From Epiperipatus broadwayi (lineage: Eukaryota > Onychophora > Udeonychophora > Euonychophora > Peripatidae): 64,000 nucleotides of DNA. Under the pieces are notes generated by a model. That model saw nothing but the letters and a program-made list of their open reading frames with translations. It did not search any database and was not told the origin of the DNA. Position numbers and translations under genes: made by a program. This document shows, piece after piece, positions 36,080 through 49,200 of this stretch (its first letter is position 1; each line of letters starts with the position of its first letter). The stretch covers positions 7,127,710-7,191,709 of the forward strand of contig JAQFVV010012422.1 in assembly GCA_028023455.1 (NCBI GenBank), written 5' to 3'.

Positions 36080-36970
36080 AAATGCAAAGTGTATGCAAAT
36101 TATGCTTGCCATTTTTTGGAAATTGCGTAACATGCATCTCTTTTGTTCATCAGTCCAAATTAATGAAATGGGCTTCTTTAATCTTTCTTTTTAAGTCATG
36201 GCAACTCCCGGCACATGATTCAAGGATTGTCCAGAATGCAGGGATGGCCTGTGGAAATACTGAGCTGCACGAAGATGGAGATGTGCACAGGGTCTGTTTG
36301 TGCTTTATAGTAAGCATATATGTGCTATGAGAGCCTTGTATGTACTGTTGTCCTTGTTTCCCCATAATATGATGTGAGGCAATTGTTGTACAGGCATGCT
36401 ATATTATATACTGCTTGCTGTGTATGTATTGGAGGAATCTGATCTTCAGTGTTGTTGATAAGTCTATTAAAGTTGTGAGGAGTGTAATAGTACAAGTAGA
36501 AATCATTGTAAAAGATTCTGTGTAAATTCTTGTGTATCTTCCTTATGTATGGGAGAAAGATTCAAAGTCTACTCTGTGGTGTTTTCTGGGTTACGTTGGT
36601 GTTTGGAAGTTTTGATTATATATTATCTATGTTTTTTCTGTTATATCTTGCCTTTAATAAGTCTGCTTGATATATTTCGGTGTTAGCATTTTCTGTCAGC
36701 TTCAAAGCTGCACAGTTTGCCATTTCTGTAGAGAAATACCTTTAATCCAGCCAGTTTGTATGTGCTGGAGGTATTTGATTGATGATTAATGTGGCCTCTT
36801 ATGTTTAGTGGCTTGATTAGCATTTTGTAGTGGAATTGTTGGGGTTCCATCTCCACTTTCAAGTCCAGGTATTTAACAGAGTTGTGAGCATTGTGTTTAT
36901 AACCAGATCCATGGCAGTTTTTAAGTCTGTCTTTATGTCTTCTATAATGAAATAAATTTGGTTTTATTTA
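36080..36970 (-). mobile_element. Penelope-like element remnant: RT C-terminus and GIY-YIG endonuclease
   Basis: Minus-strand translation, with frameshifts, runs through the expected PLE order. Near 36880-36680 VKYLDLKVE, FHYKMLIKP and HINHQSNTSSTYKLAGLK correspond to the RT thumb region (FLDL..F.YRKPT..I..SS.HP..K.A). Near 36480-36290 VYNIAC, SYYGETRTTVHTRLS then a stop then H gives the GIY-YIG signature (Y-x-G-E-T, R, H). Near 36200 CRE, a one-base shift, then HDLKRKIKEAHFI matches the endonuclease end, also seen at 60.2 kb as CREHHDLKIKVKEAYFI. Stops and shifts make it inactive. The plus frame 36082-36330 is a shadow. Confidence 0.75.
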
Positions 36971-37664
36971 TTATAAGAACTATTCACAAAAATGTTATAA
37001 TATTTTATTTAAAATATGATTACAGACTGTAAAAATGGAGAAATAAAATTATGTTCAGTTATATCACTTCTAATGGGGATCGATGGGTTCTTTCTTTATG
37101 AAATAAATTTGATTTTTTTTATTGCAAGAAATACTTACAAACTATATTATATTTGGGTAAAAAAGTCTAGTTTGCAACAAAAAAACACAGGAATAAAAAT
37201 GCTTATATGTAGAATAAAGTGTTAAGAGAAATCTCAACTCATCCTTTCACCTCCAAAAAATTACATAAAAACTTACACTATATGAGCTAAATTCAAATGA
37301 ATTTGTTTTTTTACAAAATACACATATACCTAACAATATCTTTTTAATTTAACTCTTTAGATGCCAACATCAACTTCTAAAACCTTTATTTAATTTTTGT
37401 ATTGGTCCATTACTTAAATCTGAGAACAATTATTCATCAGTTTCATTTCCAATCAGTTTCTATTGATAAAATATTAATCTAAAATACACAGAATTGTTTC
37501 AATTTGGCTTCTAAAAATTGAATAATTTTAGATTCAAATTGGTTAAATGTAATGAAAAATAATGTTAACAACTGAAGAAAAATATTAAAAAATAGCCAGC
37601 AACAAAACAAAAGAATTATATTTCAACCAATCTATGTGAATGCTGGTGTGGCATTATTGTTTTG

Positions 37665-38138
37665 TAGCAGTCAAAGTTATTCACTTTTATTGAAGAGTGA
37701 TCACTTTCCCATGCTTATTTGTTTTATAAAATTTAAAAATTTTCGAATCAAACTTTATATTTTGATAAAGTAATGTATAATCTTAATTATGAATGTAAAA
37801 AGTTAAGATAAATATATTTATTTACATTCAAAATCAATTATGAATGTGCAAAATATTTTGTTTTGAATTCTGACTTTCTCATTTAGAAATGCCTGATATG
37901 CAAATTACAGTCAATAGCTGTCAACCTTATTCATTTGCCTTGAAGAGTAGTCACTTTCCCATACTTATTTTCCTTGTAAAATTTTTCAAATCAACTTTAT
38001 ATTTCAATAAAGTAATGTAAAATCTTAATTATGAATGTAAAAAATTACAATAAATATATTTATTTACATTCAAAATCAATTACAAACATGTAAAACATTT
38101 TGTATTGATTTCTGACTTTGTCATTTAGAAATGCCTGT
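37665..38138. repeat. Tandem dimer of a 250-bp unit
   Basis: TTGAAGAGT..TCACTTTCCCAT recurs at 37690 and 37940, followed by TAATGTA.AATCTTAATTATG, TTTACATTCAAAATCAATTA and TTTAGAAATGCCTG in both. About 85% identity by eye. No coding frame and no ribozyme core. Confidence 0.8.
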
Positions 38139-38139
38139 G

Positions 38140-41100
38140 GCACAATTTCCTGAGTTGGCAGCCATCCAATCAGAGAAATGAAGCTGGTCTACACACCAAT
38201 ATGCAGCAAGGAAAATTGATTTTTTTCCAAATATATCACCATATGTGGACTTTTTTAGAACTAAAATTTTAAATTTCAAATTTCCTATAAAATAAACTTA
38301 AAATGAAGAAAATGCTACCAAAATTGACCAAGAGATGATGCAAACTATGGCTACAAACCGAAAAGAACATGAATTACAATTAAAACAGGGTGAGATCTAG
38401 CTAAAATTAACAACAGAATGGCTAAAAGCATTCTATACAATTATGGCATATAAATATTTGTAGCAGTATTATATACCAATTGTAGTTGTTGAGGTTTAAA
38501 TTTTAAAAAATCCTAACATATCAAAACAATATCAATATTGAAACTGAAAATGTTTATAAAATTATTAAAACTCCATTCTGACTCAAAAATTATTTTAAAA
38601 AATTAACTTTTTTGTATCACAAGTTTATCTGCTGCATCATTTTCACTTATTATTTGCATTTATGTAGATATATGTTATAGTTTTTCTTTTATTGGAATAT
38701 CTGGATACTTTTGTGAAAGATTTGCCTGACCTGATTATTTAATTACATAAGTTTCATATTGAAACTTATTTAAAATCTTTGAAGATGATTTCTATTATCC
38801 AATATATGTTCTTTCTCTTTTAAATATCTGTAAATACAAAATGAAATGTGACAGTAGTAAGGGCTACTGGACCAGTGAGCATAAAGAACCAGTATGGCCT
38901 AATACAAAAATATAAAACTATCATTATTCTATCAAAGTCATTTTCAAAGTTAAAATTATTAAAAAATTATCTATAAGTACCATGATTGAGCAATATCTCT
39001 CCAATTTATTAATAATAGCAGTCAGACAACAAAAAAATCACAAAATTATATACAAGATCTATTTATTATTATACAAGAATTTATTGCAACAAAGCCAAGA
39101 AGAAAATTATAACAAAATTTGACATTTATTTACATTGAATTTAATTATTTGAAATATTTTTGATTTTATAAGCAGTATTTTTTTTGAATATAAATAAAAT
39201 TTTAATTTCTTTTTTCATTTTTTACTTAATTTAAAAAATAAAAAAAGAATATAAATTATGCACAAACATGCACACACACAGAAAAGACACTTATTTTTTT
39301 GCCTAGCTATTTGAATTTTTAATTGGAAACATTAACAAGGTTTCATTTTTTTTTTAAATTCAGTATTTAACAGATTTGAATAACTAATTGGGTTTTTGAT
39401 AATAAATGTCTAATAATTAAAATATGACAAGCAAATTAAAATATGACAATCTTAATATATCTGGAGAGTTCATTTTTTAAAGAGAAGATTAATTAAAGAT
39501 TTAAATAAGTTTTAGTTGAAAACATCCCATTGTTTTGTAGAACAAAAGCAATAATAAAAAAATCTCATTCCTATCAATTGAGTAGAATATGGTCAACCTA
39601 AAACTTGACATCACATGATGTCCTAAACAAATGAAAATGTGCCTATCAGGAGTTTTATTAAAGGGATCAATTAAGTTAGAAATTATTCTGTTTATTTTTA
39701 CTTTGAAATGAGGAATATGAATAATAGTCTTGAGTGGGTAGTCTTGCAGAGAACCTGTGCCAAAGAAAAACCTGTGGCAAGAAATCATAAACAGTTAAAG
39801 CATGCACATAGATTTTCTGATTAACTGAAGAATAAGAAATGGATAGAAATGAAGTGGGTTGTTCATATTCATTAGATAATGGAGTTATATGAAGTTTTAT
39901 TTTTTTAGATATACTTAAAACTCTTGAAACATAAGAATAATGACATCTATAAATCTAAAAGACATGTCTCATCAAAAAACATTTCATGCTAAAACAGTTA
40001 CTTGGCCTATATCTCTAACTCATATTACCATCAGTTCACTAATTATCAATACCAAATTAGTGTCCAACTTCTTGCACTTTGATACCATTCACTTCAGATA
40101 ATCATCTGGGATAGGAATAATAAGATAATCTCTAGATTAATAAATACTTAGTGACAACCATTAATGGATTTGTCTTAAGTAGATGGTAACAAAGTTGTGC
40201 ATGCAGAAAGTTTGATTCTTTTAAATCAAATTGTAATGAAGTTTTATGATTCCATGTAGTCTATTAAGAAATTTCAGCATTTTAGTGTGCATCAATTACC
40301 GTTTTAAGAATAAATATGATGTCCTGTTCCAGTTTAAAATGAACCTATGAGTTCTAGTTCAACTTATCTCTAAATTTTGATTGTTTAAATTCCATTAACA
40401 AAAACAAAAAAACAAATGTTTAAAGAAAGAAATTAGGTAAAGAAATGCCTAAAAAATTCATCTGTGCAATTTTCATGATGATTTTAATTCAATTATCTGA
40501 GAGTTTTGACTATTGGACAGCCTTCTTCAGAGATAGATAATGTAAACTGTCAAATCATTGGAGTGAATTAAAAAATGTGAGAATTTTTTTTTTTTTAGAT
40601 TTATTTACACTAAAAATTATTATTATTATTTTTGTATATGAGCAAATGAGAATTAAGATATGAGTGAATTAATTGAGTTTAATTTGGTTTATGTAAACTT
40701 ATTTTCCTAGAGCCTTACTTTAAACCAGTACTTTATTTACAACTAGATCATTTAATTAATACATGGAAGAATATTAATCCTTTTTGTAAGGTTAAGACTA
40801 AATTCATTTATTTTTATTCTAAATTTTATTAAGGACTAAATATATCGAATTGAAATGAAAGTTTTTCTTTAATCGTTTTTATTAGGGAAAGGGGAATATT
40901 TTTTAATATAGTTTGTTAATTTTTCTTTGCAATGATTTTTTGAAAATGATGAGAATGAGATGGCATTTCATTAGCATTATTTATAAATTATTAAATAGGC
41001 TTAAAGTCTTTATCATCATATTACTAACAATTACAGCTGGATCTCTAATTGATGCGTCACATTCAGCATGTCAACATATATATTGAACTATCAACATCGT

Positions 41101-41340
41101 TTTTAAAAATCCTCTTTACTGCTTGTTTTGATTAAATAATCCTTTAGGGCACCATGGAATGTGTGTACAGTATGCACTTATAATTATATGTTATCATCGT
41201 TGATGTAGGAGGCAAACCTATTGGATCTAGAGTTTGTGATGATGATGATTAAGAAAAGTAACTGGAAACAAATCGATAGAATTTAGTTATTAATAGTGTG
41301 AATATTGCAGTCAAAACAATTTGTAAAGCTATAATTTAAG
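38140..41340. other. A+T-rich tract with scattered repeat fragments
   Basis: Contains a family A/B-related block at 39960-40215 and a family D hairpin at 40503. The frame 39788-39501 (-) has no recognised feature. Otherwise nothing is seen. Confidence 0.5.
40503..40530 (-). repeat. Solitary family D hairpin with outer stem
   Basis: Minus strand CTGAAGA-A-GGCTG...TAGTC-AAAAC. Outside it, ATTATCT and AGATAAT form a 7-bp stem where a hammerhead stem I would be. Confidence 0.45.
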
Positions 41341-41341
41341 C

Positions 41342-41442
41342 TTTTTTTCCCCATGTGTCATAGCATCGGTCAGGAAGTGAACCCACTAACCCGGGACAAC
41401 TGCTTGTAATGCAGCTGTGCTGACCTTTCGACCACTAATGCT
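41342..41442 (-). mobile_element. tRNA-derived SINE (copy 3)
   Basis: Minus-strand copy with a T-run at its left end (the poly-A tail), GTCATAGCATCGG, a decayed B-box and CTTTCGACCACTAA (A-box end). It is more diverged than the other copies. Confidence 0.8.
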
Positions 41443-41580
41443 TTATGTTTATAAATTTTATAAAGTAGCACCACTGTGAAGAACAAAATTTAATTTCAAT
41501 CGGTGCTTCTTAAAAAATGAATATTGAATTTTGTACGAATGTGTTTGGGGTAGAACCTCTTTTTCAGTGCAATCATCATT

Positions 41581-42180
41581 CTAATGTTGGAATGTAGAAC
41601 TCTTTAATCTATCCAACAATTTGTCATTCAATAGGAATGTTCTTTTTTTTATTACTTTCTTAACTATACGGCAATCCGTGCGATACAATTTGTATGTATG
41701 CACGCAAGATTTTAACAGTGATTTTTCTGTTAAAACTGGATCTATGATACCCATTCCATGCAATGTATAGAAATTCAATAACTGCAGGGAACTTGATTTT
41801 ATAATATCAATACCATTACTTCTGAAACTTTGGACGAAAGTTTACTCTTCCTATTAACATACACATTAACCGCTATAAGAAATAAAATTGTCTTTTAATG
41901 ACATCAATACAAATAATACTATCCGTAAAGAAAAGAGATTCTTTTATTTTGTCTTTGAATCTACAGTCAGAGCATGAGCATAGATACATTGCTCAAACCT
42001 AATTTTAAGACCATCATCCTTTCAGTGATGTATCTAGGAATTATAAGAAAATATACAATTATACCTCACATGACTTTTAACATCGTACATGCAATTCCTT
42101 TTACTTAATAATCTGTCTTTCAATAAAAAACAACCTACTTACCTAATCAATAAACCATTTCCCCTCTAGGACATAAGTTT
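41581..42180 (-). pseudogene. Unidentified coding-like remnant
   Basis: The minus frame 41778-41581 is open (SLLKSCVHTYKLYRTDC, TFLLNDKLLDRLKSS), and upstream pieces in other frames also read as plausible protein (RFEQCIYAHALTVDSK, SKLSSKVSEVMV). CpGs are more frequent here than nearby. I do not recognise a family; it could be an old transposase or a host exon remnant. Confidence 0.25.
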
Positions 42181-42320
42181 TACTAAAAGCGGATGAATCA
42201 AGAATAAATCTGTACAAGCTACCATACTTTTTTTACTTTAATATACTACCAAATTAAAATAAAACTTTTGTATAAGCCATTTCTCTTTAGTAAGAAAAAA
42301 ACATCAGCATTCATAAATAA

Positions 42321-42790
42321 TATTGATATCATCTATGTTCTTTATTACTTGTTCTTTATAACTTTTTACAATGCTTCTTTACAACCCACTATGATGGTTT
42401 TGATGGCCCCAGCAATCTATTTGTCGTTACAGCTTTACGTCCTAAGTGTGATAGCATGATTTAATATTATCATAATTTAGACAATTGTAAAGTATAAATC
42501 CACAGGTTATTACTATATAGTAAGTAGAAGCTCTGAAGAAGATTGCTGCAGTAATTGAAACTGTCATAAGTAGAATTTGTGAAGAAGATTGTTGGAGCAA
42601 TCAAAACCATCATAGTCAAGCGTTGTTAGCCGAGAGGTCGTCGCAACTGCCTTGCAAGCAAGTAGTTGGTTGCAGACGGTTGTGGGTTCATGTCCCGGCC
42701 AATGCTATGACACATGGAAAAAAAAACCATCATAGTGGGTTGTAAAGAAGCATTGTAACAAGTAATAAAGAACATAGATGATATTAATAT
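42321..42790. repeat. Fold-back element with a SINE inserted in its right arm
   Basis: Left arm 42321-42417 pairs with the right arm 42587-42616 plus 42737-42790 (TACAATGCTTCTTTACAACCC against GGGTTGTAAAGAAGCATTGT). The right arm is split by the SINE at 42617-42726. Family D hairpins lie at 42532-42561 and 42579-42607. The frames 42268-42459 and 42811-42626 look alike only because the arms are inverted copies. Confidence 0.8.
42617..42726 (+). mobile_element. tRNA-derived SINE (copy 4) with target duplication
   Basis: Head TTAGCCGAGAGGT, B-box GGGTTCATGTCCC, body GCTATGACACATGG and an A-tail. AAAACCATCATAGT (14 bp) flanks it exactly at 42603-42616 and 42723-42736. The duplicated site lies within an older inverted-repeat arm, so the insertion order is clear. 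Confidence 0.9.
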
Positions 42791-43337
42791 TAGATGGATT
42801 TGGCAATACATTAAGAAAGATAAAGTTATAATACATTCATAAAATAATGACTAAATTTAATGGTTGAGATAATAATTATGTACTCAGTTAACCTTTACAT
42901 TGAAGCAACATTGATTTCACTTCAGGTAGTTTCATGACAGAGCTTCTTATGAACTCCAAACAATAAAACCATTCGATTTTTATTGCCCCACATGCAGTGA
43001 TTGAATATCAGGCTCTGGAATGTGAGATCCTGGGATTAATTCCAATTCTGGAACTTCTGGAAGTCAGACTTGTTATTCACTCTTGAACAATAAAATCATA
43101 TGATTATTATTATTATTGAAGCAATAAACATTTTAAAATTAAATCTTTAATGAAAGGTGAATAAATTAAGCTGATATCTGACCTTAAAAAACAAGGAATT
43201 ATAAGAACTTATGGATTCCCTCTTTTTCTTAAATATAAGTCAGAAATTCTTGCAAATAGACTATAAGCCTTAAAACCCTGTTTGTCAAGTTAAAGACTGC
43301 TCCCCTCTTAATCCTTTATATATCACAATAAAATAAA

Positions 43338-43476
43338 ATCATTCTCCCAAACATTATGATGATTCAGCAACGCCCTCTGTGAATAAATATAAAGTTTTAT
43401 CTTCAAATTTGAAGTTCAGACTTTTATATTTATTCACAGAGGTGTTGCTGAAGTATCATAACCTTTGGGAGGGTGA
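43338..43476. repeat. MITE-like hairpin
   Basis: Arms 43338-43395 and 43419-43476 pair with few mismatches (CTCCCAAA / TTTGGGAG at the tips; CTCTGTGAATAAATATAAA / TTTATATTTATTCACAGAG inside). The loop contains the palindrome CTTCAAATTTGAAG. Confidence 0.8.
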
Positions 43477-43904
43477 TATGAATATATTCTATTTATTTTC
43501 AGCTAGCATGGAATATTCACAATAAATTCATATTTTTTTTACTCCTTATTATTCAATCATTTTTTAACCTGGGTTCATTTTTGCACTCCAATCCCATTTT
43601 AATAAAAGCTGTTTCATTAATTCAAATATCCTGTTCTCACATCCTCCATTTCATTGTAAATACCTAAACAGAAAATCATAAAATCCCTGTCTCTCTCACT
43701 CTCTTTATCTTTTAAATTTCTTTCACTCTTAATAAAATTTATTTTGATTCTCTTTGCCAAATTTCTGTTCATTATGTAAAAGAATTAGAAACATTTATCC
43801 TAAAATTCCACAAACCACAATTTAAGAATATGTAAACAAACAAAAAAAATAATAATTGTTCTTGTTACAGCAAAAGTCATTTGTTTTTTTGAGGCTATGG
43901 TTTG

Positions 43905-44480
43905 TTTTAGGTTTTTAATAGTGACCAGGTAGCAGCAAATATATCTGGGTGTGCAATTTTGCCATCTCTGGTCTTCAGCTGTTCAAGCTTATTAGAGAAT
44001 GTAGCTGTGTGCCTTCTGGTGTTGTTTCCAGGGCAGAAAGTATATCTGGTGCACCACAAAGTATATAAACAATAAGTTGCTGCATGGGATTCCAGATTTG
44101 AGCCTTTACTGAGTGTCTTTATTAGGTTATCAAGTGTGATATTATTTTGTCTATATGTGTTAATCATAATTTCTCGGGTATTTGTCAGAGCTGAGCAGGT
44201 ATGGCATAGGTGCTGTTGCATTTCTTCCCTGTGGCACAAGAAACAAAAAGCATCAATTTTGTTGTAAAACCTGCAGTATTTAAAGAAATAGGGGGTAGGT
44301 AGAGTGTGAAGATTTAGCTTTAAGAGAAAGTAAAAAAAAATGGGTTCCAATGACCATTTTCTGAATTGCTGCATCACAACTGTTGTTCATATATAGCATT
44401 GGTGAGTGAGGATTAGTAGTTATGTCTGGGTACAGCATATCATAAATACTCCAATAGGTGTATCTACCAATACCCAAAAA
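43905..44480 (-). mobile_element. LINE family B, C-terminal fragment (copy 1)
   Basis: The minus frame 44377-43907 (156 aa) has FRKWSLEP, then CFLCHREEMQQHLCHTC, a Cys/His cluster like those at the C-termini of many LINE polyproteins, and ends WSLLKT. Upstream, the frame 44477-44280 continues the protein after a frameshift. The order WSLEP, Cys-x2-Cys cluster, basic tail matches the plus-strand copy at 62.5-63.1 kb. Only the C-terminal part is present; no RT is visible. Confidence 0.7.
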
Positions 44481-44544
44481 GGCACCTGATCATAAATGCT
44501 TTGAAGTTGGATTTGGTTACTATGATGATGCTAAACTGAGGTGA

Positions 44545-45310
44545 AGAGAAAAACGTGTTTTTTTTAATTCTTAATTTTATTATTGATATTTTTTGATATA
44601 AAATATATGCTAAGATTCGAAATAAGTGAAATAATTTTATATGCAACTAATATATAATATTAAGAGGCATTAGTCTATTATTATTCATTATCATTAAAAA
44701 AAATGAAGTCTTAGAGAATGAATAGAGTATACATGAGTTATAGAATAAGAGTTTGTGTGGATACTATAATAATTTAACTTTATGTTTTATTAGGTATAAA
44801 GATTTAAAATTAGGTTGTGATAAAAGTGTTTTAAATGAATTTACTAATTTATTATAATAACGTATATTTAATGAATGGATTAAAATACTGATGATGAATC
44901 AAAAGTAATAGGATTCTATGAAAATAACAATATAGTATAAAACATAATGTGATCCATGAGAGTATGAAACAAGAATGAATGTTAATGTGAAAAAATAATT
45001 ATGATTTCGTTTGTTGTATTAGAAAAAGTATCATATTGACAATTGTCATGGTAAACTATTTGTTTTGTAACATGATCTATAATGTTGATAGATAAATATA
45101 TGATAGGAAGTTGGGATTATATTATTGGTTCAGAGGTAATTTATAATCATAGATGCTGAAGATATAGTAAAGAAAGATAAGTTGAAATTCCAGAATATGA
45201 TAAAATACCACCATGAAGAACAGATTAGATAATCTAATGGTATTCATCGGTGTGATACCCATATGTTTTATTATAAGAAGATGAGAGGATTTTTCATGGA
45301 AACATGAGTG

Positions 45311-45404
<94 letters not shown>

Positions 45405-47465
45405 TATAAGAGCTTGATAAATAAGCCAGGATATACTGGGATAAGATCATTAAGAAAAATGATTGCCTTCCAATTTATAACACCTCATAAAGAAAGGAGC
45501 CCTTCTATATGGAGCCCTCCTATATTTTTATATAGTAATTTAATAAAATCAGTTTCTTATCTGTGAAGTTATATGTTATAGAAATATATAATAGGCATTG
45601 CAAGTTGATTAATTATTTTTTAGGAATTTTATAATTTTTTCATCTTAGGTTTTGTCAGATTGGCATCAAAAGTCGTAAGACCATACACAAAACAAATACT
45701 TTGTATTCAGTTAAAATCTGAATAGAAGATGATACATGAGATCAAAAAAAAAATGAAAATTTGAGAAAGATGAAGAGTGCATAAAAATGAATGATATTTT
45801 AATGAAAAAGAATCATTGATTCCATTATCTATTTAAAATCCATTATTGGTACTATTTTAATATTACCACAACAGCAATAATTTTGTTAGTAAAATTATAG
45901 GGCCATATTTTCATACAAATTTTAAGTGTAAATTATAATTAAAATATTATAACTTGATTTAAATATTTGGAGTTATAAAGTATAATGTAACTGAGGGGTA
46001 AGATGACCAAGAAAATAACCCCACAAGATAACTCGTGGATGGTAAAACTAGTTAATAACATTAAGAAAGCATACAAGATAGTAATAATGATGAACGTATT
46101 ATTTTAAGAACCTAAATAATAAACATCGGAGATGAAATTTAGAATGAATGAAATGATGTTTATCTTATTTATTATTAATATAAATAATTTTATTGAAATT
46201 TATAAATATTTAAATAATTTTGTTAATTAATTATGTAATGCGGTATTTATAACTGTTTGTTATTAATTATTATTATGCTAAAATAAATGAGTATTTTAAT
46301 TTAGAGTTTGTACTAGTAATTTTATTGTGGTATAGAGTCAATTCCATCACAAAATCATAATCCACATAGAGCATATTTTTTTACACATTTTATCTAAAGA
46401 GATATATTAAAAAATTTATAATTGATAAATTAATTATTTATTACCTTGAAATTATAATTGTATTAAAGGGGATTTGTATCGATTCATATTTTTATTAAAT
46501 ATAAATAAATAAAAATCTTGAAGACTTATTTGAAAATTGCAATTAAAGATTATTGCAAATATAGCGCAAGTAACAAAAATTTATATATTATTTTTAAGAG
46601 TCTCATTCTAATTTTGAAATCCAGTTTTGAAATTTATTTTATAGAATAAATTTACAAACATTATTTATTTCAAAATACAAGTTATGGATAAAATATATTA
46701 TAATGTTTATATATCTGAAAGATACAATTCGAATGGATAAATGCTAATTAATTAATAAATGTATTTAATTCAGTGAGATGATAGGAGATAACGATTGTAT
46801 ATTAAAGCTTTTGAGCATAGTAAAAAGGATTATTCTATTTATGATTGTTATTGGGATAAGTATGAGAATAAATATTAGGAAGATAAATTATTTAAGCGAA
46901 AGTAAGTAGATTGTGATCTTAATCTTAATGTATTCTTATTATAGTTAGGTTAAGTTTCAAATAGGAAGTTAGTTTCTGTTTGTAATGGTAAGTGTGGTTT
47001 TAGTTGGATCTCAACAAAATCCCTCTTTTGATTCAATTATTTAACTACCAATATGATTGTTATATTATATTTTAGCAAAAAATAATCCTGATCCCTGAGA
47101 TATCCATAGGATAACGTTAATTATTCTAATTTAATTTAGTTTGGGTTTTTAATATTATTATTTTATAGCTGCTTAAATTATAGAAGAATAGTTAAGTCAT
47201 TATTTCAAATGAAATATTATTTTAGTCATTGTTTGTTGTGGGGATTTTCCTAATGATTATAATAGAATAGTAGCTGGAGAATTTCTACATAAGCAATGCC
47301 ATTGTGGAGTACATTTTATATGCTTTTCAATGTTAAAACCTCTACGTTGTGATCGTCTCTTAAGTCTATCTTATGTTTTTATGTGTTTTAAGTTTCAAAC
47401 CAGATAGAGAGTCTCATACTGTATCTTTATTGTTTATCATTGAGCTAGTATAGTAGATAGTAGAA
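44545..47465. other. A+T-rich tract with no gene evident
   Basis: Besides the (AT)n tract at 45.3 kb, only short A/T-rich frames occur. Confidence 0.5.
45313..45403. repeat. (AT)n microsatellite
   Basis: About 90 bp of uninterrupted AT dinucleotides; a long perfect tract is likely polymorphic. Confidence 0.98.
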
Positions 47466-47469
47466 GTAT

Positions 47470-49200
47470 ATCATTTCATTGGAAGAGTTGAAAATGTTCT
47501 AAGAAAATATAACTGTGAACTAGCAAGGAAAGCTGTAGAAGAGAATAAAAGTCTCAAAAGTGTAAAACAACATTTTGGTATTGGTAGGAAATTTATATCT
47601 GCAATAAGAAAAAAAAAGATGGAATTATTACAAAAAAGGGAGATGACATCATGAAATGGGTAGAAGATTTCTATCAAGAATTATATAGCAATAAAGAAGA
47701 AGTACTTCCTATATCTATTATATCTTCTGAATTGCCCTGAATTTTAAATGAAGAAATGAGACATGAAATTAAATGTATGAAGAAAGGAAAGGCTCCAGGT
47801 AATGATGAAATTATAATTGATATATTAAAAGAAGCAGGTGAAGAAATAGAATTTTTTTTAGCAAAGTTATATACCAAATGACTAAATGATAAAGATGTAC
47901 CAGATGATTGGAAGAATGCAGTATTAATATTAATATTTTAAAAAGATGATAAAGAAAATATTAGCTATCGGCCTTTTATCCGTTTTTTTAGAAAATTTTT
48001 ACTAAGATAATTACAACTCATCTATATAGAACATTGGATCTCCACCAACCAGGAGAACAAGCTGGATTTAAAAGTGGTTTTAGTACAGTAGATCATTTCC
48101 AGATATTGAGAGAAGTTATAGAAAGGACAAATGAATATGAGTTGCTATTATGCTTTGGATTTGTAGATTATGAAAAGGCATTTGATTCTATAAACATTTC
48201 TTCAATGATTAAAGCATTGAATTATCAAGTTATATATTCAGGATTTTGTAATATTTTAAAAAATATTTATAAAAATGCAACAGCAACAATTAGATTACAT
48301 AATGATACTAGCAATGTAAGATGGGGTGACTCCATATCTCAAAAACTTTTTACAGCAGTGCTACAAAAAGGATTCTGTGGCTTAAAATGGGAAGCTAAAG
48401 GAGTAAAAGTAAATGGAGATTCTTTAAGTCATTTAGATTTTCTAGATGATGTAGTTGTTTTTGAAAATAATGCTTTAGAACTGCAGGAAATGTTGCAGGA
48501 GTTATCAGATGAAAATAGGACTAAAGATAAATGTTAAAAAGACTAAAGTAATGTTTAATGGATTTTCTCAAATATAAAAATAAAGATTGATTATGATGAT
48601 GAATTAGAAGAAGTTAACAGCTACAAATATCTTGATCAGATTATTAATACAGATGGAAACATAATGGATAAAATTTAATCATAGAATTAAACTTAATTGG
48701 ACTGCTTTTGATAGAAATAACTTGATACTAAAAGGAAATATGCCTATTGGTTTGAAAAGAAAGGTTTTGAATAAATGTGTTTTACCAGTTCTTATTTATG
48801 GATCTGAGACTTGGACACTTAATAGAAGAGCAATACAGAGACTTCAGATCACTCAAAGAAGTGTGGAGAAATGCATGTTAGGAGTAACAAGAAGAGATTG
48901 AAAATGCAATATATGGGTAAGTGAACAAACACGTGTTCATTGAAAAAATTAAAAGAATGAAGTGGAGTTGGGATGGGCATATTTCTGGAAGATATGATAA
49001 TAGATGGACAATTGAAATATTAAATTGGATTCCAAGAGATTGTAAAAGACCTAGAAAGAGACCACATAGGATATGGATGGATTAAATAAGAAAATGTGCA
49101 GGGGTGATGTGGAGCAGAGAAGCTAAAGATTGGAGATGGATTGAACTTGGAGAGACCTTCATCATGCAGTGGATTGATAATGGTTGATGATGATACTCTA
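47470..49200 (+). mobile_element. RTE-clade LINE (5'-truncated, decayed)
   Basis: Plus strand, several frames. KKGKAPGNDEIIIDIL opens the RT near 47770, then VPDDWKNAVLI and YRPF. The frame 48034-48537 gives EQAGFKSGFSTVDH and FVDYEKAFDSI. The catalytic box is FLDD where LINEs have F/YADD. After more shifts come KMKWSWDGHI-like and RDCKRPRKRPHR blocks, and the C-terminus near 49150 reads FIMQWIDNG. The 3' end is a TGATGA run at about 49183. These are RTE hallmarks. A second 3' fragment lies at 10368-10795 on the minus strand. The endonuclease domain is absent and stops are many, so it is inactive. Confidence 0.88.
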
